Positions 54,923 to 62,487 of a stretch of 64,000 nt of DNA are shown in pieces (within the stretch, counting starts at the first letter, position 1; each line of letters starts with the position of its first letter). The translations under genes were made by a program, and so were the position numbers. The DNA is from MED-G105 sp038522945 (GTDB taxonomy: Bacteria; Pseudomonadota; Alphaproteobacteria; Caulobacterales; Parvularculaceae). The stretch spans positions 1 to 64,000 of the forward strand of contig JBCBJV010000013.1 in the NCBI GenBank assembly GCA_038522945.1, in the 5' to 3' direction. The notes under the pieces were generated by a model. The model worked only from the letters and a program-made list of their open reading frames with translations. It searched no databases and was not told where the DNA came from.

Positions 54923-56044
54923 TTATTTGCCAAAATTGGTGCGTGCATTCGCCGTGATCGACCGGGCCTGCTGGCCTAACTCCGGGCAAGAAAGCGCCGC
55001 AGGGCCGATCTCCCCCGTTTCAGCCTGCGGTGTTTTCTTGTTTCCGACCAGATCCTGGTTTTGGCCCCGATCATTATTCTGATCTGCCCTCACCCAATCG
55101 AGGACCCCGCGCCAGACCGTCTCGGCCTGGCGATCGCGCAGGAGCATATGCCACCCGTCTTGATACTGACGGACCGTAACCGTTCCGCACAGGCGCTCGG
55201 CTGAGGCCATGATCGATTTTGGCGGAATGATCTCATCTTTTTCGCCTATGAGAACCAGCACATTGCCGCCGACGTCATCGGTTGCTCGCCAAGCCTCCCC
55301 CATGAGCCGGACAACGCCCAAGGTTGCATCAAGGCGGGTCTCTTTGATGACAAGAGGGTCTTCAAAGAGGGCCCGCAAGGCCTCCCGGTTGTCCGACGGC
55401 GCGCGACCGGCCCGCTCCCCGGTTAAGGATTTGCCCGGCGCAAGCCCCGCCGACAGATTTAAGGCAAGGCGGAAGATCAGCGGCATCTGACTGCTGCCCC
55501 AGACCGCAGGCGCCACAAGGATCGCCCCATCCACCGGGAGCGGATCATCGGCCATGGCCCGCAAGACAACCGCGCCACCCATGGAGTGGCCGAGCACGTA
55601 TAAGGGCGTATCCGGATGAACCGCTCGGACTGCTTCGACCGCAGCACGCAGGTCGAGCGCCATAGTATCGCTACCTGCCCAATGGCCGACTTTCGTTGGA
55701 ATATTGGCATTTGCTCCAAACCCGCGCTGATCATAGGCGTAGGTATGGATTTGTCCGTACTCCGCCCACCAGCTCGCTGCGGCATCGACAAAGAACGAAT
55801 AATCATTCATGCCATGGAGCGCGATGAAGACCGCTTTGGGCTCATCTGCCACCCATTCCCGTAGCGCTAATTCGGTCCCGTCAAAACTGCGCAAGACGTC
55901 CTTCTTGGTCGTTGGCGTTGTCCGCCACGCAGGCGCATCGGGGAAGGAAACGCACGCACTTGCAAGGGACAAGGCCAGCACGGCAAGGGCTATGGTCCAT
56001 ACTCGATGAACGAGCTGGTTTTTTTGACGAGGGATCCCAATCAA
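54923..56044 (-). CDS. Alpha/beta hydrolase lipoprotein (lysophospholipase / S33-like)
   Basis: 373 residues from a TTG at 56044 that overlaps the marR stop (TTGA). The signal peptide ends in the lipobox LASAC (Cys 31). The hydrolase core has FIALHGMNDYSFF (oxyanion), the nucleophile elbow LGHSMGGAVVL, the Asp in LIGEKDEIIP and the His in DGWHMLLRD, as in monoglyceride lipase/lysophospholipase enzymes. The C-terminal 40 residues are Gln/Asn-rich and low in structure. Third gene after hppD and marR. Confidence 0.85.
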   Translation of the reverse strand: MIGIPRQKNQLVHRVWTIALAVLALSLASACVSFPDAPAWRTTPTTKKDVLRSFDGTELALREWVADEPKAVFIALHGMNDYSFFVDAAASWWAEYGQIHTYAYDQRGFGANANIPTKVGHWAGSDTMALDLRAAVEAVRAVHPDTPLYVLGHSMGGAVVLRAMADDPLPVDGAILVAPAVWGSSQMPLIFRLALNLSAGLAPGKSLTGERAGRAPSDNREALRALFEDPLVIKETRLDATLGVVRLMGEAWRATDDVGGNVLVLIGEKDEIIPPKSIMASAERLCGTVTVRQYQDGWHMLLRDRQAETVWRGVLDWVRADQNNDRGQNQDLVGNKKTPQAETGEIGPAALSCPELGQQARSITANARTNFGK

Positions 56045-56565
56045 CCAACAGCTTCCGTTTCGTCAGTCGGCTCGGCCGATAATGGAAACTGGGCATAGAG
56101 CTTTGCAAGGCAGACCGACAACACGGCACGCTCGTCCTTAGTCAGCATACTGAGATACTTTTCTTCACGCTCTAACCCAATGGCAGCGATGCGCTGGAAT
56201 GTGCCCAGCCCCTTTTCGGTTAGCTGCAACAGAACCACACGCCGGTCATCATCATTGTGAGACCGTTCCACCAGCCCCTTTTGCTCCAGACTTCCAACCG
56301 CGCGGCTCACCGCCATTTTGTCGAGGGGCGTTCGTGCCACGACATCGCGAGCGGCGATAGGAGGCGCCTCTGCCACCACAGCCAATACGCGCCATTCCGG
56401 AATAGTGACCCCTTCGCGCCGATAGGCAGCCCCAAAGGCCTCGCTCATGGCATGGCCGAGGGCGACAATTCGATAAGGCATGAAGTCGTTGAGGGTGAAG
56501 GGCGCTCTTGCCTCGGCTGGCCCGTCGGTGGTGCCAGCCCCTCCGTTCTCATTCGCCGCGGTCAT
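56041..56565 (-). CDS. MarR family transcriptional regulator
   Basis: 174 residues with a winged helix (IPEWRVLAVVAEAPPIAARD, SRAVGSLEQKGLVERSHNDD, RRVVLLQLTEKGLGTF). It lies between hppD and the hydrolase on the same strand, and an inverted repeat sits just upstream of hppD. That placement suggests it regulates this operon in response to an aromatic ligand, but this is inferred. An acidic, low-complexity N-terminal tail of about 20 residues precedes the fold. Confidence 0.9.
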   Translation of the reverse strand: MTAANENGGAGTTDGPAEARAPFTLNDFMPYRIVALGHAMSEAFGAAYRREGVTIPEWRVLAVVAEAPPIAARDVVARTPLDKMAVSRAVGSLEQKGLVERSHNDDDRRVVLLQLTEKGLGTFQRIAAIGLEREEKYLSMLTKDERAVLSVCLAKLYAQFPLSAEPTDETEAVG

Positions 56566-56614
56566 CTGTGGGGCTACCTCGAAGAATAGTCAGGGCCGTC
56601 AAGCGCCCTGCTAT

Positions 56615-57682
56615 TTAAGCGCTTTCCTGCAGAACGCCGCGGCGGATTTGATCTTCTTCGATCGACTCAAAAAGCGCCTTGAAGTTGCCTTCGCCGAAAC
56701 CTTCATTGCCCTTGCGCTGGATGATCTCAAAGAAGATCGGACCGATGGCATCTTGCGTGAAGATCTGAAGCAGCAAACCCTGATCGTCCGTTGGCGCTCC
56801 ATCGATCAGGATACGATTTTTCTGTAAGCGCGCCAGGTCTTCGCCGTGCTCACCCACCCGCTCATTGACCTTCTCATAATACGTGTCCGGCGTATCCTGG
56901 AAGGGGACGCCCTTGGCGCGCAGGGTCTCGACCGTCCGGTAGATATCGTCTGTGCCCAGCGCAATATGCTGGATCCCCTCGCCATTATAGCGTTGAAGAA
57001 ACTCTTCAATCTGGGATTTGTCGTCCTGGCTCTCATTGAGCGGAATGCGGATTTTACCGCATGGGCTGGTCATCGCTTTGGAGACGAGGCCGGTCAGTTT
57101 TCCTTCAATATCGAAATAGCGGATCTCCCGGAAATTGAAAATGTCTTCATAGTAGGCCGCCCATTTGTCCATGTTCCCCCGATGGAGGTTGTGGGTCAGG
57201 TGGTCAAGATAGGTGAGCCCGACACCTTCTTGGACTTTGTCCGCCCCCTCAATAGGCTCAAAATCCACATCGTAGATCGTCTGTGCCCCGAAGCGATCGA
57301 CGAGATACACGTTGAGCCCGCCAATGCCTTCGATGCCTGGAATGTTCAATTCCATTGGGCCGGTCTTGGCTTCAATGGGTTTTGCCCCGCGCTTGATGGC
57401 TTCCTGATACGCGAAGGCTGCGTCCTTGACCCGAAACGCCATGGCGTTTGCCCCCGCCCCGTGAACATCACGAAAAGCCGCCGGCTGCCCATCGTTTTCG
57501 CGGTTCAACAGAAAATTGATATCGCCCTGGCGATAATGAATGACGTCCTTGGAGCGGTGTTTGCCAATAGCGGTGAACCCTAGGCGCTCAAATAGCGCGG
57601 CAAGCACGTCTGCTTGCGGACCTGTATATTCAACGAACTCAAATCCGTCCGTACCAAGGGGGTTTTCGAACAAGTCAGCCAT
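56615..57682 (-). CDS. hppD: 4-hydroxyphenylpyruvate dioxygenase
   Basis: Non-heme iron enzyme that converts 4-hydroxyphenylpyruvate to homogentisate in tyrosine breakdown. 355 residues from the ATG at 57682 with GGAGG 5 bases upstream. Iron ligands are visible: His in LTHNLHRGNMDKW, His in GIQHIALGTDDIY, and Glu in PIFFEIIQRKGNEGFGEGN. The C-terminal FKALFESIEEDQIRRG is typical. maiA lies 3.3 kb away on the other strand; hmgA and fahA are not in the window. Confidence 0.95.
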   Translation of the reverse strand: MADLFENPLGTDGFEFVEYTGPQADVLAALFERLGFTAIGKHRSKDVIHYRQGDINFLLNRENDGQPAAFRDVHGAGANAMAFRVKDAAFAYQEAIKRGAKPIEAKTGPMELNIPGIEGIGGLNVYLVDRFGAQTIYDVDFEPIEGADKVQEGVGLTYLDHLTHNLHRGNMDKWAAYYEDIFNFREIRYFDIEGKLTGLVSKAMTSPCGKIRIPLNESQDDKSQIEEFLQRYNGEGIQHIALGTDDIYRTVETLRAKGVPFQDTPDTYYEKVNERVGEHGEDLARLQKNRILIDGAPTDDQGLLLQIFTQDAIGPIFFEIIQRKGNEGFGEGNFKALFESIEEDQIRRGVLQESA

Positions 57683-57714
57683 GGGGTCCTCCGCCGCTAA
57701 AACGATGCCAGTTG

Positions 57715-57728
57715 GTAACACATGTTAC
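57715..57728. promoter_or_regulatory. Candidate operator upstream of hppD
   Basis: GTAAC and GTTAC form a 5-bp inverted repeat with a 4-base spacer, a size in the range bound by MarR-type dimers. It lies directly upstream of hppD, whose operon encodes a MarR protein. Binding is inferred from position only. Confidence 0.45.
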
Positions 57729-57808
57729 TAATTCCGATCAATGGCTGGTGCCGTTGTCGCCCAGCTCAGGCTTTAGCCCAGGCTAATTTTCTCTCAGGCC
57801 CAAGCCCG

Positions 57809-57862
57809 GTCCCTGGCGCAAGCTCAGTCTCTGGCGCAAGCTCAGTCTCTGGCGCAAGCTCA
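57809..57862. repeat. Three 18-bp tandem repeats
   Basis: The unit GTCTCTGGCGCAAGCTCA is present three times in a row; the first copy has C in place of T at its fourth base. No gene covers it. The flanks also contain shorter CAGGC and GCCCAGG echoes. Confidence 0.93.
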
Positions 57863-58098
57863 GGCGCGGCGTGTAACGGCTGGCAAGACATACTTCGTTC
57901 GACAGCGCCAGATAGCCCCTAGGCCGCAAACTCAATAAGAATGACAGGGGCTGGGCTCAAAAAGCGAGATTCGATTGATCAAAATCAACGTCTGAAAACT
58001 GGCGGATTTTTGCCTTGGGTCGGCGGCTCAAGCCACCCTAAAAAGGACGCCTAGTTCGGTCTTTGTGCCTGTGATCTCGGGTTAGCAGGCTCGCCGTC

Positions 58099-58668
58099 TC
58101 ACAAACGTCTGGAGTTCATTCGAGCGAGGCAATACCGTCCAATCGAATGTCCCGTTACCAACGCAAAGACTGCTAATGCCACTGCCAGCGGTGTTAGCGT
58201 AAAGCCAAGAACTTCCACCATGTTTTGCTCCGGGGCCACACTTGAGAATCCCAGTCGAGCAAAACCTTCGTCAGGAACAACCCAAAGACCAACGTGATCT
58301 GGCGCAACGATTTTGGCGACCGCCATTAACCCGAAGGCGGCAGCAAAAATAAACAACAGTGACGACGTCAGTAATCCCACCACTGCCAATGTTCGGCTTG
58401 TTGCGAGCGTCAGTAACGTTCCAATTACTTTCGCTACTCCGCCGTCGTGAAGTGCGGTTTCAATCTGTCTTTGCTCATAAAAGCTGTGTGCGCACTGGTC
58501 AGGTGAACCGAGAGCCTCGAAGGTCTCGTCAAGTCGGTTTTCGCCAAGCCGATGCTCAAGATGGGCGCGAATTTCTTTCACGATCTCATCCCGCTCACCG
58601 GAAGATAATCCGGCTAAATGCTGTGCGAGGTTCTTTAAGTATTTTTCGATCTTGGCGCTTTCACTCAT
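58099..58668 (-). CDS. HAAS-domain membrane protein
   Basis: About 189 residues from the ATG at 58668 with GGAGA 7 bases upstream. The N-terminal soluble part (AKIEKYLKNLAQHLAGLSSG, RDEIVKEIRAHLEHRL, LGSPDQCAHSF) is the HAAS four-helix module that usually pairs with PadR regulators. Two or three transmembrane helices follow (LAVVGLLTSSLLFIFAAAFG, LTPLAVALAVFALVTGHSIG). It overlaps the PadR gene by 8 bases. It probably senses or transmits envelope state to PadR, by analogy only. Confidence 0.82.
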   Translation of the reverse strand: MSESAKIEKYLKNLAQHLAGLSSGERDEIVKEIRAHLEHRLGENRLDETFEALGSPDQCAHSFYEQRQIETALHDGGVAKVIGTLLTLATSRTLAVVGLLTSSLLFIFAAAFGLMAVAKIVAPDHVGLWVVPDEGFARLGFSSVAPEQNMVEVLGFTLTPLAVALAVFALVTGHSIGRYCLARMNSRRL

Positions 58669-59002
58669 TCGTGTCTCCAATGATCATTGTCAATTGATCG
58701 CGAAATCCTGTCCAAGCTTCTGCCATTTCGTCGAGAGCATCTTTCCCAGTCTTCGAGATTGTGTAGATTTTTTGTCCGCGGCCACCGCCGGTTGGTGCGG
58801 CCCACACACCTGAAATCCGCCCTTCTCGTTCAAGACGATTGAGCAAAGGATAGATTGTTCCATCTGACAGACCGATTTCTTCGTAGACTGACAAAGCGTC
58901 GAGTATTTTCGTGCCGGAACGCGGCTTCTTCGAAACCAAAGCAAGTATCGCCAACTCAGCCGCTCCTTTGCGCAATTGAGATTTCCACCGATCAAAATCC
59001 AC
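58661..59002 (-). CDS. PadR family transcriptional regulator
   Basis: 113 residues from a GTG at 59002, one base after the CPBP gene stop. The winged helix is KGAAELAILALVSKKPRSGT, SDGTIYPLLNRLEREGRIS, followed by GQKIYTISKTGKDALDEM, typical of the PadR-s1 group. It is the middle gene of the CPBP-PadR-HAAS operon, whose promoter contains adjacent palindromes, so autoregulation is likely. Confidence 0.92.
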   Translation of the reverse strand: MDFDRWKSQLRKGAAELAILALVSKKPRSGTKILDALSVYEEIGLSDGTIYPLLNRLEREGRISGVWAAPTGGGRGQKIYTISKTGKDALDEMAEAWTGFRDQLTMIIGDTNE

Positions 59003-59003
59003 T

Positions 59004-59867
59004 TTAAATAGGTTCCGAATTCTTTTGAGGGTTTTTCTTAAAAAATATAATTATGATTACAATGCCCAATAGTACAGCTGGGATGCTGACAACACTCGCT
59101 TCGATGCCAACATCGCCGCCAGTTAGCAAAGGCGGCCCTGCAAGCGAGAATGGCGGCTCACCCACACCAATGGATCGTCCAGTTACGGCTAAACTGGCAA
59201 GTGCTTGTGTCAAATTCCATCCTGTATGTATGCCAAAACCAAGCCAGAGTGTCTGGCTACGGAGAAAAGCCAAAGACAGCATTACGCCAGCGAGAAACAA
59301 ATTCGCCGAACCGATCCCCCAAATTGGCCATGGTTCCGCAAAAACGCCAGCATGAGCCCCCACAAAAAGTAAGGAGAGGACAGGAACCGCAAGAGCCTCA
59401 GGCGCATTTTTGCGAATAAGCGTCAGCATAAATCCGAAAAAGATGACGTCCTGCGCTATCACATTGGCGGTAACGCCCGCTGTCAATGCTATGACTTCCA
59501 GGTTCACTTCAATACGGTATTTTGGGTTCAGCGCCAAAACGCCGAGGACGTATAGCGTCACGAGGATCAAAACAACCAAAGCGATCCCGATTATCAGCCC
59601 CGCCAGAGCGAATTGCGCGCCAGATCGATGCCTCAACCCTAAGCTTTCCAAGCGAACAGACTTCGCCAAAAGCCCAAACAACCAAACCGCCGTAAAAGCA
59701 CTTGCTGCACTGATGATTTCTATCGGTAATTGTTCGATTGGGCCATCGGCAATCTCCGGAAGATTCGAAGCGGCGAAGTTTGACCATAGCATCACGAATG
59801 GAAATGCAATCAACGCAAACAACAAAAAAAAGGCCAGCGATTGAAGTACAGAAAGTAGCAACTTCAC
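59004..59867 (-). CDS. CPBP-like integral membrane protein with degenerate protease motif
   Basis: 287 residues from a GTG at 59867 (MKLLLSVLQSLAFFLLF), with AGGGG 11 bases upstream. The longer open frame to 60044 would run through the palindromic promoter. It has about eight transmembrane segments. The region where CPBP (Rce1-like) proteases carry EExxxR reads NVIAQDVIFFGFM: the Glu pair is Gln-Asp and the Arg is Phe. The second and third motifs have His residues at LFVGAHAG and GFGIHTGWNL, as expected. It may be an inactive CPBP relative or act on an unusual partner. Confidence 0.75.
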   Translation of the reverse strand: MKLLLSVLQSLAFFLLFALIAFPFVMLWSNFAASNLPEIADGPIEQLPIEIISAASAFTAVWLFGLLAKSVRLESLGLRHRSGAQFALAGLIIGIALVVLILVTLYVLGVLALNPKYRIEVNLEVIALTAGVTANVIAQDVIFFGFMLTLIRKNAPEALAVPVLSLLFVGAHAGVFAEPWPIWGIGSANLFLAGVMLSLAFLRSQTLWLGFGIHTGWNLTQALASLAVTGRSIGVGEPPFSLAGPPLLTGGDVGIEASVVSIPAVLLGIVIIIIFFKKNPQKNSEPI

Positions 59868-59892
59868 AGGTGACGCACCCCTAATCAAAACC

Positions 59893-59924
59893 ATGCATAA
59901 CATGATATCATGCATTGCAATGCA
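59893..59924 (-). promoter_or_regulatory. Double-palindrome promoter/operator of the CPBP-PadR-HAAS operon
   Basis: CATGATATCATG (59901-59912) is a perfect 12-bp palindrome, and TGCATTGCAATGCA (59911-59924) is a perfect 14-bp one that shares two bases with it. On the minus strand TTGCAT, a 17-base spacer and TGTTAT form a plausible -35/-10 pair, with the first palindrome inside the spacer. PadR operators often contain ATGT/ACAT-type dyads. Confidence 0.6.
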
Positions 59925-60168
59925 ATGTCTAGTGCGTGCTGCAGAAGCCTCCTCGGGTTTGCAATTGGGTGAGCAACCGACAGAATCAGCGATCAAAGAA
60001 CTTCTCTTGGGAGTGGCAAAGGACTGTTTTTCAGGTGGACGCAACAGCGCTCAAGATAAAGAAATTATGGACTGTGACGGTCCTGTTCTCGCCCAAACCG
60101 ACCACTCGCTCATTTCTCAATGATGTCCGCTTCCAGCGAATTCTTTCCATCCTGATTGGGTCCGAAGA

Positions 60169-60831
60169 CTAGTCAGCAGTGCCGGTCCGATTGGCGGCAA
60201 TAAAGAGGGCCTTGCGGACCGTTTCCTCGCTGATCCCCGGCAGAAACCGTTCCTGGAGAACAGACGCCAGTTCGTCAATTTGCCAGCCTAAAAGCACGGT
60301 TCCGCGGTCGATTACCTTGCCAATCCCTTTGTTGAAGGTGAACCGCCCTTTGAAATCATCATGTCCGGTGAGGATCCGCAATACGTTGGCGAGATCAAGG
60401 AGCACATTGCCGTCGCGAAACCGCAAATGGGCACATGCCCATGCTTCATCGGAAGACCCGCTCACCTGGGTTTGTCCGACGTGCGCCGGCCCCATATGTG
60501 ATTGGCTCATATGTGATCGGCCCGCGTCTAATTGGCCAGGCATCGCCGCCTCAATCGTTGCACCATCGACCACAGGAACTGGCCCTGTTGCGGCACGCGG
60601 GGTTGAAGGCTCACCTGCCATAGCGGGCGTGCGCGGGGCGTTTTGCGCCGGAAGCCGCTCTGAACCTGGTTCCTCCGGTTTACTTTCGATCAGGGGATCG
60701 GGAGGCTGCAAACTTTCTGGGGAGGCAGGGGCTTGCGGCGATGGGTAGTCGCCCAAATCCATAGGCCGGTTCAACCGAGCCGCAACTGACGACATTGCTG
60801 CGAGCTGCTCCTTGGTTAATGAGCTTGCCAT
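60169..60831 (-). CDS. Orphan protein with VirE/VapE-like N-terminal module
   Basis: 220 residues. The first 110 residues are Pro/Ala/Ser-rich and disordered, with a short His/Met-rich stretch (SHMSQSHMGPAHVGQTQV). Residues from about 135 (RFRDGNVLLDLANVLRILTG, FTFNKGIGKVIDRG, WQIDELASVLQERFLPGIS, VRKALFIAAN) resemble the subdomain that precedes the ATPase in phage/plasmid VirE-VapE proteins. The P-loop ATPase itself is absent and the frame stops. It may be a remnant or a stand-alone module. No phage genes are adjacent. Confidence 0.6.
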   Translation of the reverse strand: MASSLTKEQLAAMSSVAARLNRPMDLGDYPSPQAPASPESLQPPDPLIESKPEEPGSERLPAQNAPRTPAMAGEPSTPRAATGPVPVVDGATIEAAMPGQLDAGRSHMSQSHMGPAHVGQTQVSGSSDEAWACAHLRFRDGNVLLDLANVLRILTGHDDFKGRFTFNKGIGKVIDRGTVLLGWQIDELASVLQERFLPGISEETVRKALFIAANRTGTAD

Positions 60832-60957
60832 GATATCTTCGAGCTCGATTGGCGCGGGGGTTTGAGTAAGGTGCTTAGCAAGCCTCGCGCCCGCGACGGG
60901 TGGTGACCACTACCAAACTCCAGCATATCTGGCGCACAGCTAAGGAAGTTTTAAAGC

Positions 60958-61602
60958 ATGAAAATTTTTGGCTACTGGCGATCAAGCGCGACCTACCGTA
61001 TCCGGATCATTCTGGAATTGAAGGGGATACCCTACGACGTCGTCCCAGTGAACCTGCTGGAAAAGCAACAACAAGGCGACGCCTACAAGCGGGTCAACCC
61101 GACAGGGCTCGTCCCCAGCCTTGAGCTGCCAAACGGCAGACATTTGGGCCAGTCGATCGCCATCGCGGAATACCTGGAGGAAGCGCACCCTCACCCAGCG
61201 ATTTTGCCGAGCAACCCGGAAGAAAGGGCCTTTGCCCGGATGCTCGCGGCGACCATTGCTTGCGAGGCACAAACAGGGATGAACCTGCGGATTCAGACGT
61301 ATCTACGCCATGAAGGTGGCTTTGATGATGACGCAATTCTCGCCTGGCTCAACAAATGGCCGCTGGACGCCATGATTGCTGTTGACCAACTGATTACCGC
61401 ACACGGATCAAAAACTGGCTTTGCTTTGGGCGCAGAGCCGACCATGCCCGATGCGTTTATCGTGCCTCAGGTTTTTGCCGCAAAAAGGTTCGGCGTGGAT
61501 TTAAGCCAGTGCCCACGCCTCGTTGACATCGCCAACCACGCCAACACCCATGAGCCGTTCAAGAAAGCCCATCCGGACCAGCAACCGGACGCCCCAAAAT
61601 AA
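60958..61602 (+). CDS. maiA: Maleylacetoacetate isomerase (zeta-class GST)
   Basis: Glutathione-dependent isomerase that makes fumarylacetoacetate in tyrosine breakdown. 214 residues. The catalytic Ser motif is FGYWRSSATYRIRIILELKG, where many members have SSCxYR; the third residue is Ala here. GST contacts are in NPTGLVPSLEL and GQSIAIAEYLEE. The C-terminal half is helical. hppD is about 3 kb away, so the pathway is partly clustered. Confidence 0.92.
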   Translation: MKIFGYWRSSATYRIRIILELKGIPYDVVPVNLLEKQQQGDAYKRVNPTGLVPSLELPNGRHLGQSIAIAEYLEEAHPHPAILPSNPEERAFARMLAATIACEAQTGMNLRIQTYLRHEGGFDDDAILAWLNKWPLDAMIAVDQLITAHGSKTGFALGAEPTMPDAFIVPQVFAAKRFGVDLSQCPRLVDIANHANTHEPFKKAHPDQQPDAPK

Positions 61603-61672
61603 TATCTTCGATTAAGCAGCCTTTCGCCTGAATGATGTTTTTCGGTCTTCATCTCTTCGGTTTCTAAGGCTC

Positions 61673-61840
61673 ATGGAGAACATGGACCGGCTCGGGTATC
61701 TCAAATACTGGGCTGAAAACGAAGCGTGGCCCGACTTCTGCTTCCAGGAACAGCTGCCCTACGACTGCCGGGACTACGCGCCCGAAAAAGCGTCAAAGCA
61801 AGAACCAGAGCAAGACGGTTCTGCTGCGCCCGCCAATTGA
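61673..61840 (+). CDS. 55-residue uncharacterised protein
   Basis: ATG at 61673 to TGA at 61840, with AAGG shortly upstream; an internal ATG at 61682 is preceded by GGAGA. The protein (MENMDRLGYLKYWAENEAW onward) is Trp/Tyr-rich in its first half (PDFCFQEQLPYDCRDY, two Cys) and acidic/polar in its tail. Codon use and composition look coding. It lies between maiA and the carbonic anhydrase on the same strand. No family recognised. Confidence 0.55.
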   Translation: MENMDRLGYLKYWAENEAWPDFCFQEQLPYDCRDYAPEKASKQEPEQDGSAAPAN

Positions 61841-61870
61841 CCGATTACCGCCTTCAGCTATTTTCGGATT

Positions 61871-62428
61871 ATGGAACCTTTGATTTACGCTATTGGCGAC
61901 CGCAAACCCGTCATTCATCCGAGTGCATTTATCGCCCCCGGCGTCGTCATCGCTGGCGACGTTGAAGTCCACGAAAACGCCTCGGTCTGGTATGGCAGCG
62001 TCCTGAGGGGCGACACCAACAAGATCATTGTTGGCAAAGGCTCAAACGTTCAGGATGGCACCATCATCCATGTGGACGCGCCCGATTGGGGCGGGCAGCC
62101 AACCCTCATTGGCGAGAACGTCCTGGTAGGTCATAAATGCATGCTGCACGGATGCACGGTTCATGACGGCGGGTTTGTCGGCATGTGTGCGACCATGCTT
62201 GACGGGTCCGTGGTGGAAACAGGCGCCATGCTTGCCGCGGGTGCTTTTCTGTCCCCGCGCAAAACCGTCCCAACCGGCGAAATGTGGGCAGGCATGCCGG
62301 CAAAGAAATTCCGCGATATGCGCGAGGGCGAAGACAAACACGCTTTGATCGGATCAGCCCACTATGTTGAAGAAGCCCGCGCCCACCGCGAGGCCCTTGA
62401 TGTCGCTGCCGGTCGTAGAGAGCAATAG
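61871..62428 (+). CDS. Gamma-carbonic anhydrase family protein
   Basis: 185 residues. Left-handed beta-helix hexapeptide repeats are clear (VHENASVWYGSVLRGDTNKI, GKGSNVQDGTIIHVDAPDWG, IGENVLVGHKCMLHGCTV). Metal-binding His residues are in IIHVD, VGHKC and MLHG, as in the gamma-carbonic anhydrase/YrdA group. Whether it hydrates CO2 is not certain, since many YrdA-type proteins lack measured activity. C-terminal helix EARAHREALD. Confidence 0.9.
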   Translation: MEPLIYAIGDRKPVIHPSAFIAPGVVIAGDVEVHENASVWYGSVLRGDTNKIIVGKGSNVQDGTIIHVDAPDWGGQPTLIGENVLVGHKCMLHGCTVHDGGFVGMCATMLDGSVVETGAMLAAGAFLSPRKTVPTGEMWAGMPAKKFRDMREGEDKHALIGSAHYVEEARAHREALDVAAGRREQ

Positions 62429-62445
62429 GGGCTTGCCGCCGCTTT

Positions 62446-62480
62446 TATTGCAGAACTGACGACTATTGCAGAACTGACGA
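62446..62480. repeat. Short direct repeat (two 17-bp copies)
   Basis: TATTGCAGAACTGACGA occurs twice with one base between the copies, in the gap between the carbonic anhydrase and the convergent B12-binding gene. Confidence 0.9.
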
Positions 62481-62487
62481 TGTGTCG

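Larger units (their letters stand above)
57683..58098. other. Non-coding region upstream of hppD
   Basis: About 415 bases with no convincing gene. It contains an inverted repeat GTAAC-ACAT-GTTAC (57715-57728) 33 bases upstream of the hppD start and three 18-bp tandem repeats (57809-57862). The remaining right part shows no further structure that I can support. Confidence 0.6.

Noticed and set aside
57722..57922. 66-residue plus-strand frame across the 18-bp repeats
   Set aside because: The Ser/Gly/Ala repeat product simply follows from the tandem DNA repeats, and there is no start signal.
59893..60123. 76-residue plus-strand frame opposite the CPBP promoter
   Set aside because: It begins inside the palindromic operator, has no ribosome site and no coding-like composition.
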